A stretch of DNA of 64,000 nt from Flavisolibacter ginsengisoli DSM 18119 (GCF_900129295.1 NZ_FQUU01000010.1:114387-178386); one strand, 5' to 3'; positions 52,292 through 62,543 are shown, numbered from the stretch's first letter. Numbers and translations: made by a program. The notes: generated from the letters alone by a model not told the origin.

Positions 52292-53359
52292 ATGCTCCTC
52301 TTAAAAAAAACGAGTTATAGTTCTATTTATTTGACCCTAAGCTTATTGCTTGTTGTCGCCATTGTACTTTCTGCAGGCACCGGAGCTGTTTATTTGTCCT
52401 TCCGGGAAATTAGCTCCCTCATTGCACACAAAGCTTTTGGTAACGGAATAGTGAACCCGGTTCATGAAGGATTATTTTTCCAGATCCGCTTGCCAAGAAC
52501 GATTTTATGTCTTTTTGTAGGTGCAGCACTTTCAGTTTCCGGCGCATTGATGCAATCCTTATTTCGCAACCCAATAGTAGAACCCGGACTGGTGGGTACA
52601 TCAGCAGGTTCTGCTCTTGGTGCAGCTCTTTTTATTGTACTGGGAAGTAATTCGTTTTTTTCTCACTTATCATTTATGAGTGAGTTGCTGATGCCTGTCT
52701 GCGCATTCCTGGGAGGGTTAGTTGCCACTGTCATTGTTTATTATTTTTCCGCTTCTCTCAACCGTGTCAACATTTCTGTTATGATCCTGGCAGGCATTGC
52801 TGTAAATGCTATTGCAAACGGAGCAACCGGCTTTCTTGCCTATATTGCCCGTGACCCGCAGGCACGATCTATTACTTTCTGGAACCTTGGATCCTTTGCA
52901 GGTGCCAACTGGACAGCTGTTGCTTTTGCAGGGGCATCAACAATAGTTGGTTTCTTTCTTTCCCTGCGATTCGCTAAATCTTTGAATGCGCTTCAACTGG
53001 GCGATACTGAAGCCGGGTACCTGGGAGTTAATACCGAAAGGCTCAAGATCAGTATTATTTTAATCAATACTCTTTTAGTATCAATAGCAACTTCCCTGGT
53101 GGGGATCATTGCTTTTGTTGGTTTGATTATTCCTCATTTATTAAGGCTGATGAAGGGTTCTGATAACCGGTACCTTATAATTGGTTCGGCTTTATTAGGT
53201 GCCATTGTGCTTTCCATTACCGATATGGTTTGCCGGGTAGTTATTGCCCCCGCGGAGATGCCAATTGGAATCATTACTGCATTTATTGGTGCACCGGTAT
53301 TTTTATGGCTATTAAACAGGATGAAGAACAATGGGCAAAAAGGAGGGTTCTATGCTTGA
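52292..53359 (+). CDS. hmuU: FecCD-type haem/iron ABC transporter permease
   Basis: 355 residues with about ten membrane helices. Typical segments are FFQIRLPRTILCLFVGAALSVSGA, NPIVEPGLVGTSAGSALGAALF, and the cytoplasmic loop GFVGLIIPHLLR-like IAFVGLIIPHLLRLMKGSDNR. It forms the channel with the ATPase encoded next, overlapping its start by eight bases. The binding-protein gene ends 8 bases before. Confidence 0.9.
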   Translation: MLLLKKTSYSSIYLTLSLLLVVAIVLSAGTGAVYLSFREISSLIAHKAFGNGIVNPVHEGLFFQIRLPRTILCLFVGAALSVSGALMQSLFRNPIVEPGLVGTSAGSALGAALFIVLGSNSFFSHLSFMSELLMPVCAFLGGLVATVIVYYFSASLNRVNISVMILAGIAVNAIANGATGFLAYIARDPQARSITFWNLGSFAGANWTAVAFAGASTIVGFFLSLRFAKSLNALQLGDTEAGYLGVNTERLKISIILINTLLVSIATSLVGIIAFVGLIIPHLLRLMKGSDNRYLIIGSALLGAIVLSITDMVCRVVIAPAEMPIGIITAFIGAPVFLWLLNRMKNNGQKGGFYA

Positions 53360-54125
53360 AGCAAAAGATCTATCCTTTAAAATTGCGGGTAAGCATTTAT
53401 TACAATCCACCAGTGTAAATTTTAGAGCAAATGCTTTTCATGTCATAATGGGTGCCAATGGAGCTGGAAAATCCACCTTATTAAAATTGATGGCCGGGGA
53501 TATTCAGCCTACGACAGGGGAGGTATTGTTTGATAGCAAAGATCTTCGCAACTATACCCGTTTACAATTGGCAAGAAGAAGAGGTGTATTGTCACAACAT
53601 TATAATATCACCTTTCCCATAACGGTTGGTGATATGGTTATGATGGGGAGGTATCCCTATTTTGACAATATACCTAACCAAAAGGATATTACTATTCAGC
53701 AACAGGCAATGAAATTGATGGGGGTGGAAGCCTTTTATGACAGGGATTACAATACTTTATCAGGCGGTGAAGCCCAGAAAGTCCAGATGTCTCGTGTACT
53801 TTCACAAGTGTGGCAGGAAGAAACCCTGGAAAGCAAAATTATATTCCTCGACGAACCTGTATCACACCTGGATATAAAGTATCAATACCAGTTACTACAG
53901 GTGGCAAAAGATCTTTGCCAACAGAATATTACTGTAATCGCTATACTTCACGATATCAACCTTGCTATCAGCTTTGCAGACAGGCTTCTTTTAATGAAAC
54001 AGGGTGTCATTAAGTACGATCTTTCTTCAATAGGTGAGATATCCACCGAAATGCTTGAAGATGTATTTGATGTAAAACTCCGTTTACTTCATCCCCAGGG
54101 ACATAAACCTGTAGTAATCTTTTAA
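53352..54125 (+). CDS. hmuV: Haem/iron ABC transporter ATP-binding protein
   Basis: 257 residues from MLEAKDLSF, an ATG overlapping the end of the permease gene; a longer in-frame start seven codons upstream is possible. Walker A is GANGAGKST (about 33-41), the signature LSGGEAQKVQMSRVL, Walker B KIIFLDEPVSHLD and the H-loop ILHDINLA. It powers import through the preceding permease. It completes the receptor-binding protein-permease-ATPase operon. Confidence 0.92.
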   Translation: MLEAKDLSFKIAGKHLLQSTSVNFRANAFHVIMGANGAGKSTLLKLMAGDIQPTTGEVLFDSKDLRNYTRLQLARRRGVLSQHYNITFPITVGDMVMMGRYPYFDNIPNQKDITIQQQAMKLMGVEAFYDRDYNTLSGGEAQKVQMSRVLSQVWQEETLESKIIFLDEPVSHLDIKYQYQLLQVAKDLCQQNITVIAILHDINLAISFADRLLLMKQGVIKYDLSSIGEISTEMLEDVFDVKLRLLHPQGHKPVVIF

Positions 54126-54176
54126 TCTCTAAAACTTCTTACACCTGTCCTTTAAACTAGGTTTCCAATTTACTTT

Positions 54177-55103
54177 TTACTGATATTTTGATAACGCTGC
54201 AGCTATTAATTTAAAGTTTTCTTCTTCTTCCAGGTCTTGTGGTGTAAACAGGGTTCCTGTTACTTTTTCATAAAGTTCAATATATCTTTTAGATATCGTT
54301 TCTACCCATTCGTCACTCATAGCAGGTACGGTTTGTCCTTCCTTTCCCATGAATTCATTTTGTATCAGCCATTCACGTACAAACTCTTTGCTCAATTGTT
54401 TTTGTTTTTCTCCCTTTTCCTGCCTCTCCGCAAAACCATCTGCATAGAAATAACGTGAAGAATCTGGTGTATGGATCTCATCCATCAATACTATCTGCCC
54501 ATGGCGCTTGCCAAATTCATATTTGGTATCAGCTAATATCAAACCTTGTTTTAATGCCAGCTCTTTTCCCCTTTCAAATAAGGCAAGAGCATATGTTTTT
54601 ATTTGCGTCCATTCATCCCTGGGCACGAGGCCTTGTTCAATGATCTCATTTTCAGAAATATCTTCATCATGTCCTTCACTTGCTTTTGTAGAAGGAGTTA
54701 TTAAAGGAGTAGGAAAAAGGTCGTTTTCTTTTAAGCCATCAGGCATTAATGCACCGCATAAAACCCGCTGACCATTAGAATAAGTACGCCAGGCATGCCC
54801 ACATAAATTTCCTCTCACCACAACCTCAACTTTAAAAGGTTCACATTTATTTCCAATGGAACTATTAGCTGTAGGTGTTTCCAACAACCAATTGGGACAA
54901 ATATCAGAAGTGGCCTTGAGCATAAAGGAAGCCAATTGATTTAATACCTGTCCTTTATAGGGAATGCCTCTTGGCAAGATCACATCAAATGCGGAAATCC
55001 TGTCAGAAGCAATCATGACCAGCAGGTTATTATTGATGGTATATACATCTCTTACCTTTCCCCTATAAAAAGTGGTCTGTCCCGGGAATTGAAAATTTGC
55101 CAT
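54177..55103 (-). CDS. purC: Phosphoribosylaminoimidazole-succinocarboxamide synthase
   Basis: 308 residues, the longer form common in Bacteroidota and eukaryotes. It joins CAIR with aspartate using ATP in purine synthesis. The start [21 protein letters not shown] contains the GK-VRD motif; [20 protein letters not shown] and [24 protein letters not shown] are further signatures. It is convergent with hmuV and divergent from the TonB receptor gene. Confidence 0.95.
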   Translation of the reverse strand: MANFQFPGQTTFYRGKVRDVYTINNNLLVMIASDRISAFDVILPRGIPYKGQVLNQLASFMLKATSDICPNWLLETPTANSSIGNKCEPFKVEVVVRGNLCGHAWRTYSNGQRVLCGALMPDGLKENDLFPTPLITPSTKASEGHDEDISENEIIEQGLVPRDEWTQIKTYALALFERGKELALKQGLILADTKYEFGKRHGQIVLMDEIHTPDSSRYFYADGFAERQEKGEKQKQLSKEFVREWLIQNEFMGKEGQTVPAMSDEWVETISKRYIELYEKVTGTLFTPQDLEEEENFKLIAAALSKYQ

Positions 55104-55293
55104 GCCCCGAAAGTAAATGGAACTGATCTTATATAAGGTGATGAGGGTTTGAAAATTTCAACAACTTATTCGAAGTCGTCGAAAATAATTTCCCGATGAT
55201 TGGCCAAATGCTTATTTTTCCGCGTAGAAATACAGGTAATATTGGTCGGCCCGGTTGCCATAATTACATATTTCCCAAACTAAAATAGACACT

Positions 55294-57996
55294 ATGAGAA
55301 AAAGCCTGAGTTATTTGGCTGTATTGCTTGCTGCGATCTTTTTTTCACTTTCCCCTGTTATTGCTCAAAATATTACAATTAGTGGTGTGGTAAAACACAG
55401 CACTACAGGAGAAGGCATTCCCTCGGTTTCTGTAACTGTTAAGGGTGGCACCCGGGGAAGTTATACCGATGGCAATGGAAAGTTTGAATTAAAAGTACCC
55501 ACTTTGCCTGTTACATTAGTTTTTAGTTCTATTGGATTTGATCCTAAAGAAGTAGTGGTGGACAACGCATCCACATCCATTAGTGTCAATCTTGATCCTG
55601 CAAGCTCATTGGGCCAGGAGGTTGTTGTCTCTGCCACACGTACACCACAGAGAATACTTGAATCTCCAGTTTCTATTGAACGTGTAAATGCTGCAACCAT
55701 CAGAAATGCACCTGCTGCAAACTATTATGATGTAATAACCAACTTGAAGGGTGTTGATGTTGTAGCTTCTTCCCTGACATTTAAAACTCCAACCACCCGT
55801 GGTTTTTCCGGCAGTGGTAACCTTCGTTTCAACCAGATAGTGGATGGAATGGATAACCAGGCACCAGGTTTGAATTTTTCAGTAGGAAGCGTTATCGGTT
55901 TGACTGAACTGGATGTAGATAATATGGAATTGCTTCCGGGTGCTTCTTCCGCTTTGTTTGGTCCGGGAGGAATGAATGGAACTTTATTGATCAATAGTAA
56001 AAACCCTTTTAAATACCAGGGTCTTTCTTACCAGGTAAAGACTGGTATAATGCATATTAATGACCAGGAAAGAGGTGTATCTCCTTATTACAATTGGGCA
56101 CTTCGCTGGGGTAAAAAGGTTTCTGAGAAATTTGCTTTTAAGATCAGCACGGAATTGATCCAGGCCAAAGATTGGTTAGGTCGTGATTACCGTGATTATA
56201 AGAGATTTGGTACTTCCGGTCAGATAGTGCCAGGAACAAGAGAAACAGATCCTAACTATGATGGTGTAAATGTATATGGTGATGAAACTTCAGATCCCAG
56301 GATCCCAACTTTCAGTTCCATATTAACTTCTATCGGTACTGCTGTTCCTTTTTTAAAGGACTATATAGGTACTATAACACCTGGAATAGCTACGGATATG
56401 AGAGTATCCAGGACCGGGTATACAGAAAATGAGGTTGCCAATCCCAACACACTGAACTTTAAATTGTCCGGTGCATTGCACTATAAATTATCCTCCCGGA
56501 TAGAGGCAGTTCTTGCTGGCAATTGGGGAACTGGTAATACAGTCTATACAGGGAGCCAGCGTTATTCCCTGAAAGATCTGAAGGTGGGCCAGTACAAACT
56601 TGAGCTCAATTCTGATAAATGGTTCCTTCGTGGATATACCACGCAGGAAAATTCTGGTGAATCTCATAACCTGACTGTAACAACTCAATTATTCAATGAA
56701 GCCTGGAAACCTAGTTCACAATGGTACCAGGAATATGCTTTTGCCTATCTGAATGCAAGACAGGCTGGGCGGGGAGATATGGAATCTCATAACATTGCAA
56801 GGAGTGTTGCGGATAAAGGAAGACCTGCTGCAGGTACCCAGCAATTCAGAACCTTATTTGATAACGTAAGATCTTTACCTATTCCCACCGGGGGTCTGTT
56901 TGTGGACCGTACAGACCTTTATATGGTAGAGGGTCAATATAATTTATCTGATGCTGTGAAAGTTGCTGAAGTTTTAGTAGGAGGTAACTGGAAGAAGTAC
57001 GTACTAAATAGCCAGGGAACGTTATTTGCCGATAAAGAAGGACCGATAAGTATAAATGAAATAGGTGCTTATGCGCAGGTTGGAAAAGAGATTATTAAAG
57101 ACTACCTGAAGTTGACTGCTTCCGGACGTTATGACAAGAACGAAAATTTCAAAGGTAGGTTTACACCGCGTGTTACAGCTGTAATAAAGCCTGTTAAGGA
57201 CCATAATATCCGCCTGTCTTATCAAACTGCTTACCGTTTCCCAAGTACCCAGCAACAATGGATAGATCTGAATGTAGGTACAGGAACTTTATTAGGTGGT
57301 AATAAAGCGCTTTGGGATAAATATGACCTGGTAAATAATCCGCCAAACAGTGTTTCTCCCCAGGGTGTAATTGGCGAAACCATTCCTTATACCGAGGTAA
57401 AACCCGAGTCAGTTACAACATTTGAAGTGGGATATAAGGCACTGATACAAAAAAAGCTTTTGATAGATGCTTACTACTATACAGGTAATTATAAGGATTT
57501 CATTACCCGCAGGGATGTATTGCAATTATCAACTACCAAGGGTTATTCAATTGTAGTTAATTCACCTGAAAAGGTTAAGACCTATGGATGGGGTATCAGT
57601 GCAGAATATTTATTGCCTGCAAATTTCGTTGTGAACGGTAATGTTTCTTCCGACACAATTAAAAACGTACCGGCAGGCTTCCGTGCTTTTTTCAATACTC
57701 CGAAGTACAGGACGGTATTAGGTTTTGGCAATACAGGTTTCGGACCTAACAACGTACTCGGTTTTAATATCGCATGGCGTTGGCAGAAAGGTTTCTTCTA
57801 CGAGAATGATTTCACTCAAGGCGACCTTCCTTCCTTTAATGTTGTAGATGCTGCTTTTTCCGTAAAGGTTCATTCTATCAAATCACAATTCAAAATAGGA
57901 GCCACCAATGCAGGGAACCAATATTACCGTACTGCAGTGGGTAATCCAAGTATTGGTGGATTGTATTATGTAAGTTTTGCCTACAACGTGTTATAA
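55294..57996 (+). CDS. TonB-dependent outer-membrane receptor with carboxypeptidase-regulatory domain
   Basis: 900 residues. A signal peptide (ending SPVIAQ) precedes an N-terminal carboxypeptidase-like domain (ISGVVKHSTTGEGIPSVSVTVKG) and a TonB box-like EVVVSATRTPQRI. The plug has NMELLPGASSALFGPGGMNG. The barrel ends in YYVSFAYNVL, so there is no terminal aromatic. The ligand is not known. The FAS1 lipoprotein gene starts 30 bases later on the same strand, where one might expect a SusD-like gene. Confidence 0.87.
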   Translation: MRKSLSYLAVLLAAIFFSLSPVIAQNITISGVVKHSTTGEGIPSVSVTVKGGTRGSYTDGNGKFELKVPTLPVTLVFSSIGFDPKEVVVDNASTSISVNLDPASSLGQEVVVSATRTPQRILESPVSIERVNAATIRNAPAANYYDVITNLKGVDVVASSLTFKTPTTRGFSGSGNLRFNQIVDGMDNQAPGLNFSVGSVIGLTELDVDNMELLPGASSALFGPGGMNGTLLINSKNPFKYQGLSYQVKTGIMHINDQERGVSPYYNWALRWGKKVSEKFAFKISTELIQAKDWLGRDYRDYKRFGTSGQIVPGTRETDPNYDGVNVYGDETSDPRIPTFSSILTSIGTAVPFLKDYIGTITPGIATDMRVSRTGYTENEVANPNTLNFKLSGALHYKLSSRIEAVLAGNWGTGNTVYTGSQRYSLKDLKVGQYKLELNSDKWFLRGYTTQENSGESHNLTVTTQLFNEAWKPSSQWYQEYAFAYLNARQAGRGDMESHNIARSVADKGRPAAGTQQFRTLFDNVRSLPIPTGGLFVDRTDLYMVEGQYNLSDAVKVAEVLVGGNWKKYVLNSQGTLFADKEGPISINEIGAYAQVGKEIIKDYLKLTASGRYDKNENFKGRFTPRVTAVIKPVKDHNIRLSYQTAYRFPSTQQQWIDLNVGTGTLLGGNKALWDKYDLVNNPPNSVSPQGVIGETIPYTEVKPESVTTFEVGYKALIQKKLLIDAYYYTGNYKDFITRRDVLQLSTTKGYSIVVNSPEKVKTYGWGISAEYLLPANFVVNGNVSSDTIKNVPAGFRAFFNTPKYRTVLGFGNTGFGPNNVLGFNIAWRWQKGFFYENDFTQGDLPSFNVVDAAFSVKVHSIKSQFKIGATNAGNQYYRTAVGNPSIGGLYYVSFAYNVL

Positions 57997-58026
57997 GAGA
58001 AAACCAAAAGAATTTAAAATTATTAT

Positions 58027-59316
58027 ATGAAATTGAATGTTTATAAATGGTTGAAGCCTTTTGTGGTTCTTACAGGCGTAGTTAGCTTGTTGGCTGCCTG
58101 TAATAAAGACAACCTGACTCCTGAACCTATTGCGCAACCTGCTCCTGCTTCTAGTTCTATTATCGATGCCCTGAATGATCCTGATTTTACTATCCTCAAA
58201 GCTGCAGTAACAAGAGCAGGGGCCAATTTGACGGCCCTATTGAGCGATAAAGCCGCTGTATATACCTTTTTTGCACCAGCCAATTCAGCTTTCCAGGCCA
58301 TTGGCATCACCAGCCCGGCAGCTGTGGCAGCATTCAGACCCGGTCAGTTGGACACGCTATTACGTTATGGATTAATAGGCGGGCAAATGCTTACGGCAGA
58401 TAAAATACCAACCAGCTTTCCCAATGCGCAGGAGCCAAGTTCCCTGGTATTAGCAGCCCCCTCGGCCTCATTACCTCCGGGGTTAAGGATGTCTATTTTT
58501 CCTTCAAAAAGAGGAACAACTGTATGGGTTAATAATATACCGGTGATCCAGGCAGATATTTTAGCAGGTAATAGTGTGATCCATAAGGTGGCCGTATTGG
58601 TGGCACCACCTTCACAATTCTTATGGAACCGCATTAATGCTGATCCGGATCTTACCTATCTGAAAGCTGCCATCCAGAGAGCAGACAGTGGGGCAGTAGC
58701 CGCCAGTTCATTACAGGCCGCCTTATTGAACCCTGCAGCCAACCTTACAGTATTTGCCCCTACAGATGCTGCTTTCAAGCAGATATTAACTGGCCAGATC
58801 ACACTTGCATTAATACCCATCGTAACGGCACAAATGATACCTGTCATCACCCAACAACTGATTGCAGGCGGAGCAACCCCGGAGGAAGCTGCAGCGCAAG
58901 CTCCAGTGATTGCACAACAGCAGGCTCCTGCCATTGCCCAGGGCCAGGCTGCTACTTTGGCTGCTACTCCAGATGTGTTTCAGAATCCTGCCTTGTTTGG
59001 TGCTTTATCAGCCCAAACTGTAAAGGGTCTTGTTGTATATCATTTACTGGGTTCCAGGGCCTTTACTGTTAATTTCCCAACTACCGCAGCTAATGTGCCT
59101 ACGCTACTGAATAGCGCCCTTCCAAATCACCCTGGAGTGACGTTGCAGGCAAACTTTGGTGCTACTGGTGTAACTGATGCCACTGTAAAAGGCGCAGCTA
59201 ATCCTACTGCTTCCAATTTGTTGATCAATCCAACACCTGCCCCTGCAGGTTCCAGTGACCAACTCTATATCAATGGTGTGTTACACAAAATTGACCAGGT
59301 CTTAAGGCCACAATAA
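58027..59316 (+). CDS. Lipoprotein with two FAS1 (fasciclin) domains
   Basis: 429 residues with a lipoprotein signal (GVVSLLAAC). The first FAS1 domain spans about residues 40-195 (YTFFAPANSAFQAIG, YGLIGGQML) and the second about 205-425 (LTVFAPTDAAFKQIL, VYHLLGSRAF, YINGVLHKIDQVL). A low-complexity insert rich in Ala and Gln (residues 265-315, e.g. VIAQQQAPAIAQGQAA) interrupts the second. FAS1 domains mediate adhesion or bind small molecules. Its tight linkage to the TonB receptor suggests a surface complex with it. Confidence 0.85.
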   Translation: MKLNVYKWLKPFVVLTGVVSLLAACNKDNLTPEPIAQPAPASSSIIDALNDPDFTILKAAVTRAGANLTALLSDKAAVYTFFAPANSAFQAIGITSPAAVAAFRPGQLDTLLRYGLIGGQMLTADKIPTSFPNAQEPSSLVLAAPSASLPPGLRMSIFPSKRGTTVWVNNIPVIQADILAGNSVIHKVAVLVAPPSQFLWNRINADPDLTYLKAAIQRADSGAVAASSLQAALLNPAANLTVFAPTDAAFKQILTGQITLALIPIVTAQMIPVITQQLIAGGATPEEAAAQAPVIAQQQAPAIAQGQAATLAATPDVFQNPALFGALSAQTVKGLVVYHLLGSRAFTVNFPTTAANVPTLLNSALPNHPGVTLQANFGATGVTDATVKGAANPTASNLLINPTPAPAGSSDQLYINGVLHKIDQVLRPQ

Positions 59317-59340
59317 TTTAAAAGCATTTCCTATAAATGA

Positions 59341-59376
59341 AAACGCCTGATAATAAAATTATCAGGCGTTTTTCTG
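59341..59376. terminator. Terminator between the FAS1 gene and the coiled-coil gene
   Basis: AAACGCCTGATAAT-AAA-ATTATCAGGCGTTTTT, a perfect 14-base stem with T-run on the right and A-run on the left, serves both convergent genes. Confidence 0.85.
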
Positions 59377-59395
59377 TAGGAGTTGGAAATGAGAA

Positions 59396-60385
59396 TTAAC
59401 CGAATAAACCACCTTTTTTCAGGGTTCTAACACCCTCAGCGATTTTAAATCCATTTTGATATATTTCAATCTTGTAGTTTCCTGTTTGGAAATGATCCTG
59501 GCGCAAAGGAATAGACACTGTCTTACGTGTACCCTGCTCGTATTCGGCAGTGGTTTTGAAAGTGTAAGGTCTGTCACCATCTGTGCGTGTGGTCAATGTG
59601 CTGGATCCAAGGTTTGGATCGTTAATAACATTGCCATCAGGACCAGTTACAATTACATACATATCGGCAGGACCTGAACGGGCAACACGATTCTCCACAT
59701 CAAAAGAAACAACAAGCTTGTCTACACGCTTTGCAGTTGTTGTTACTTTCTCTTTACCATTTTTCTTTTCCTTGATAGGAGTGATTTGAATGTTAGAAGC
59801 AGTAAATGTAGAGGCTACGTCAACAGTTTGTGCCAGCTCTTCTTTTTCTGCAGTTGTTGTTTGCAGGTTAGTGGCCAATACATCTCTTTCTTGTGTAAGA
59901 TGAGTATTGTTAGCTGCTAATTGCTGATTTTCACCTGTAAGTCTTGAAACCTCAGCTTCCAGGTTAGCTATTTTTCCGTTCAGTTCAGAGATCAGTAATT
60001 TAGCTCTCCTGTAGTCAGCAGCAGTAGAGTTTTTATCACGCATGATCCTGTTGATCTCATTCTTTAATTTCGTGATATCACTCTGACGGTCGCTTAACTG
60101 GCCGCTCAAATTATTGTTGCTACCTGTTATAGAATCGAGGCGGGTTAAGGCATCATTATATAACACCTGTACAGAATCCTTTGCTGTCATTGCAGTGTTA
60201 ACTTCTGCAGTTTTAACCTGGATCTGTTTTGTTGAATCATTCTTGTCGTATAAGAAATATGCCCAGGTACCTAATAAACCTGCGGCTAACACACCAATCA
60301 ATATATTTTTGGTTGTGTTGTTACTCCTCACCGGGCGATTTGGGTTGGTTGAATTTTCCGCTGAAGGATAATTTGTATTTGCCAT
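59396..60385 (-). CDS. Membrane-anchored coiled-coil protein
   Basis: 329 residues. A short cytoplasmic, Asn-rich start (NTNYPSAENSTNPNRPV) is followed by one membrane helix (ILIGVLAAGLLGTWAYFLY), then a long periplasmic coiled coil (residues about 60-190, e.g. LRRAKLLISELNGKIANLEAE-like heptads) and a C-terminal beta domain, VDKLVVSFDVENRVARSGPADMYV. The layout suits an envelope scaffold. Function unknown. It is divergent from holA. Confidence 0.65.
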   Translation of the reverse strand: MANTNYPSAENSTNPNRPVRSNNTTKNILIGVLAAGLLGTWAYFLYDKNDSTKQIQVKTAEVNTAMTAKDSVQVLYNDALTRLDSITGSNNNLSGQLSDRQSDITKLKNEINRIMRDKNSTAADYRRAKLLISELNGKIANLEAEVSRLTGENQQLAANNTHLTQERDVLATNLQTTTAEKEELAQTVDVASTFTASNIQITPIKEKKNGKEKVTTTAKRVDKLVVSFDVENRVARSGPADMYVIVTGPDGNVINDPNLGSSTLTTRTDGDRPYTFKTTAEYEQGTRKTVSIPLRQDHFQTGNYKIEIYQNGFKIAEGVRTLKKGGLFG

Positions 60386-60507
60386 CGTTGTAGGGGTTTT
60401 AGTTAAACGATATTTGATTTTTATTGGTTAGATCGAAAACTTACTTTTGAGATTTTACGCACCTGTTCGAAAACCGTGCCAGAAAAAATGTATAAGAGTT
60501 TGTAAAC

Positions 60508-61509
60508 ATGAGTTCAGAAAAGATACTTAATGATCTTAAGAAACAAAACTTTAAGCCTGTTTATTGGCTGGAAGGAGATGAAGAATTTTTTATTGACCAG
60601 GTAATAAACTATGCTGAAAACAAAATTTTAACAGAAAGTGAAGCAGGTTTCAACCTTACGGTGTACTATGGACGGGATGCTTCATGGACTGACGTAGTAA
60701 ATAGCTGCAGAAGGTATCCAATGTTTTCTGAAAAACAGGTAGTTATACTCAAGGAAGCACAGGGAATGAAGGATATTGAAAAGCTTGAAAGTTATATTGA
60801 AAAGCCTCTTAATTCAACCTTTCTTTTTGTTGCCTATAAAAACAAAAAACTGGATGGCAGAACGAAGCTCGCCAAAATGCTTAAGGATAAGGCTGTGTTG
60901 TTCACCTCCAAGAAATTATATGATAATGAACTTCCTGACTGGACCAGTGGTTTAATAAAATCTAAAGGATTCACTATTACCAATAAGGCTTTATTCCTGC
61001 TCATTGATCATATTGGTAATGACCTCAGCCGCCTTAATAATGAGGTGGATAAACTGGCGCTCAATCTTGGTACCCGGAAGAATATTACCGAGGATGATAT
61101 TGAAAACTTTGTTGGTATCAGTAAAGAGTTTAATGTATTTGAATTGCAACAGGCAATTGCATCTAAAGACCTGTACAAAGCTGTACGCATCATTCAATAT
61201 TTTGAGGCCAATCCCAAAGCCGCACCTCTTCAATTGATATTTCCATCTTTATACAATTTTTTTAGCAAGGTGTCAATGATCTATTCTGTCCAGGCCAGGG
61301 ATGAAAGGTCTGTTGCTACAGCCATAGGTGTAAATGCGTTTTTTGTAAAGGATTATATTCAAACGGCTATCAAGTTCAGCCAGCAGGATATAGAAAAAGT
61401 ATTGTTGCTGCTTTATGAATATAACCTTCGCAATATAGGCATCAACGATTCCGGAACTGAAGATGCAGACCTGTTGAAGGAAATGGTGGTTAAAATGATA
61501 GCTGCCTGA
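60508..61509 (+). CDS. holA: DNA polymerase III subunit delta
   Basis: 333 residues, the normal length. The N-terminus, KKQNFKPVYWLEGDEEFFIDQVIN, is the standard opening of HolA, followed by LNSTFLFVAYKNKKLDGRTKL and the domain III segment LQLIFPSLYNFFSKVSMIY. Delta opens the sliding clamp within the clamp loader. It overlaps no neighbour; ribF converges 7 bases beyond its stop. Confidence 0.93.
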   Translation: MSSEKILNDLKKQNFKPVYWLEGDEEFFIDQVINYAENKILTESEAGFNLTVYYGRDASWTDVVNSCRRYPMFSEKQVVILKEAQGMKDIEKLESYIEKPLNSTFLFVAYKNKKLDGRTKLAKMLKDKAVLFTSKKLYDNELPDWTSGLIKSKGFTITNKALFLLIDHIGNDLSRLNNEVDKLALNLGTRKNITEDDIENFVGISKEFNVFELQQAIASKDLYKAVRIIQYFEANPKAAPLQLIFPSLYNFFSKVSMIYSVQARDERSVATAIGVNAFFVKDYIQTAIKFSQQDIEKVLLLLYEYNLRNIGINDSGTEDADLLKEMVVKMIAA

Positions 61510-61516
61510 TAAAAAC

Positions 61517-62437
61517 TTACAAAACTTCCAGGCTGTTTTCTTTGTCTTTATGTAATTGTTCTATCAATAGATCAAGCGAATCATATTTAACCTGTTCGCG
61601 TAAAAATTTTTTGACGGTCACCCTTAATATTTTTCCATAGATATCCTGGTCAAAATCAAAAATATTGACCTCCACTTTTTCACCAGGCCTGTTAAGTGTG
61701 GGTCTTTCTCCAATACTTAGCATACCTTTTTTAATTTTTCCATCTAATTCAACATTCACAGCATATACCCCATGGCCCAGGTGGATCTTTTCCTTACTTG
61801 TATATTCCAGGTTCGCTGTAGGGTATCCTAGTTGCCTGCCTAGCTTATCCCCGGGAACTACCTTCCCTTCAAAAAAGAAATCATAGCCAAGCAACCGGTT
61901 AGCAGTTTCTATCTGGCTTTCCTGTATAGCCTTCCTGATCTTTGTGGAGCTTACTCCAATAGAATCCAGTACATGTTTAGGAATTTCCAATAGTTTATAT
62001 TGAAAATGTGCAGCATTGTTTTCCAGCAAACGGAAATTTCCTTTTCGATCATGGCCAAAATGGTGGTCATAACCAATAATAATACTATGTGGATGAAACT
62101 TACCTATGAGAAAATGTTCTATGTATGCTTCTGCAGATTGGTCTGAGAATTCTTTTGTAAATGGCACAACAACCAGGTGATCTATTCCTGTTCGTGATAA
62201 TAATTCGATCTTTTCTTCAAGTGTATTGATCAAATGCAAATGAGTATGTGGATGGACGATCATCCGTGGATGTGGATCAAAAGTTATGATCACTGCTTCA
62301 CCAGTAACAGCACGTGCTTCGGCTTTCAAGGCCTCAATGATCTGCTGGTGTCCTTCATGTACACCATCAAAGGTTCCAATGGTAATAACCGAATTTTTAA
62401 AACGGGGTAGTTGATCTATACTGCGATGCACCTGCAT
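61517..62437 (-). CDS. ribF: Bifunctional riboflavin kinase / FAD synthetase
   Basis: 306 residues. The N-terminal FAD synthetase (nucleotidyltransferase) domain has TIGTFDGVHEGHQQII near residues 19-34 and STKIRKAI near 165. The C-terminal riboflavin kinase domain has FEGKVVPGDKLGRQLGYPTANLE. It makes FMN and then FAD from riboflavin. It is convergent with holA. Confidence 0.95.
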   Translation of the reverse strand: MQVHRSIDQLPRFKNSVITIGTFDGVHEGHQQIIEALKAEARAVTGEAVIITFDPHPRMIVHPHTHLHLINTLEEKIELLSRTGIDHLVVVPFTKEFSDQSAEAYIEHFLIGKFHPHSIIIGYDHHFGHDRKGNFRLLENNAAHFQYKLLEIPKHVLDSIGVSSTKIRKAIQESQIETANRLLGYDFFFEGKVVPGDKLGRQLGYPTANLEYTSKEKIHLGHGVYAVNVELDGKIKKGMLSIGERPTLNRPGEKVEVNIFDFDQDIYGKILRVTVKKFLREQVKYDSLDLLIEQLHKDKENSLEVL

Positions 62438-62531
62438 GGGCGCGAAGATAATAACAGTTTACAGTGGTTCAGTGGGTTATGTTTTTATAAAGCATGTATA
62501 GCTGGTAGTACCGGCGCCATTAAAGTTCTTT

Positions 62532-62539
62532 TATCTTTG
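62532..62539 (+). promoter_or_regulatory. -7 like box (TATCTTTG) before purM
   Basis: Exact TAnnTTTG match ending 4 bases before the purM ATG. No -33 TTTG at normal spacing is seen. Confidence 0.45.
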
Positions 62540-62543
62540 TCAC

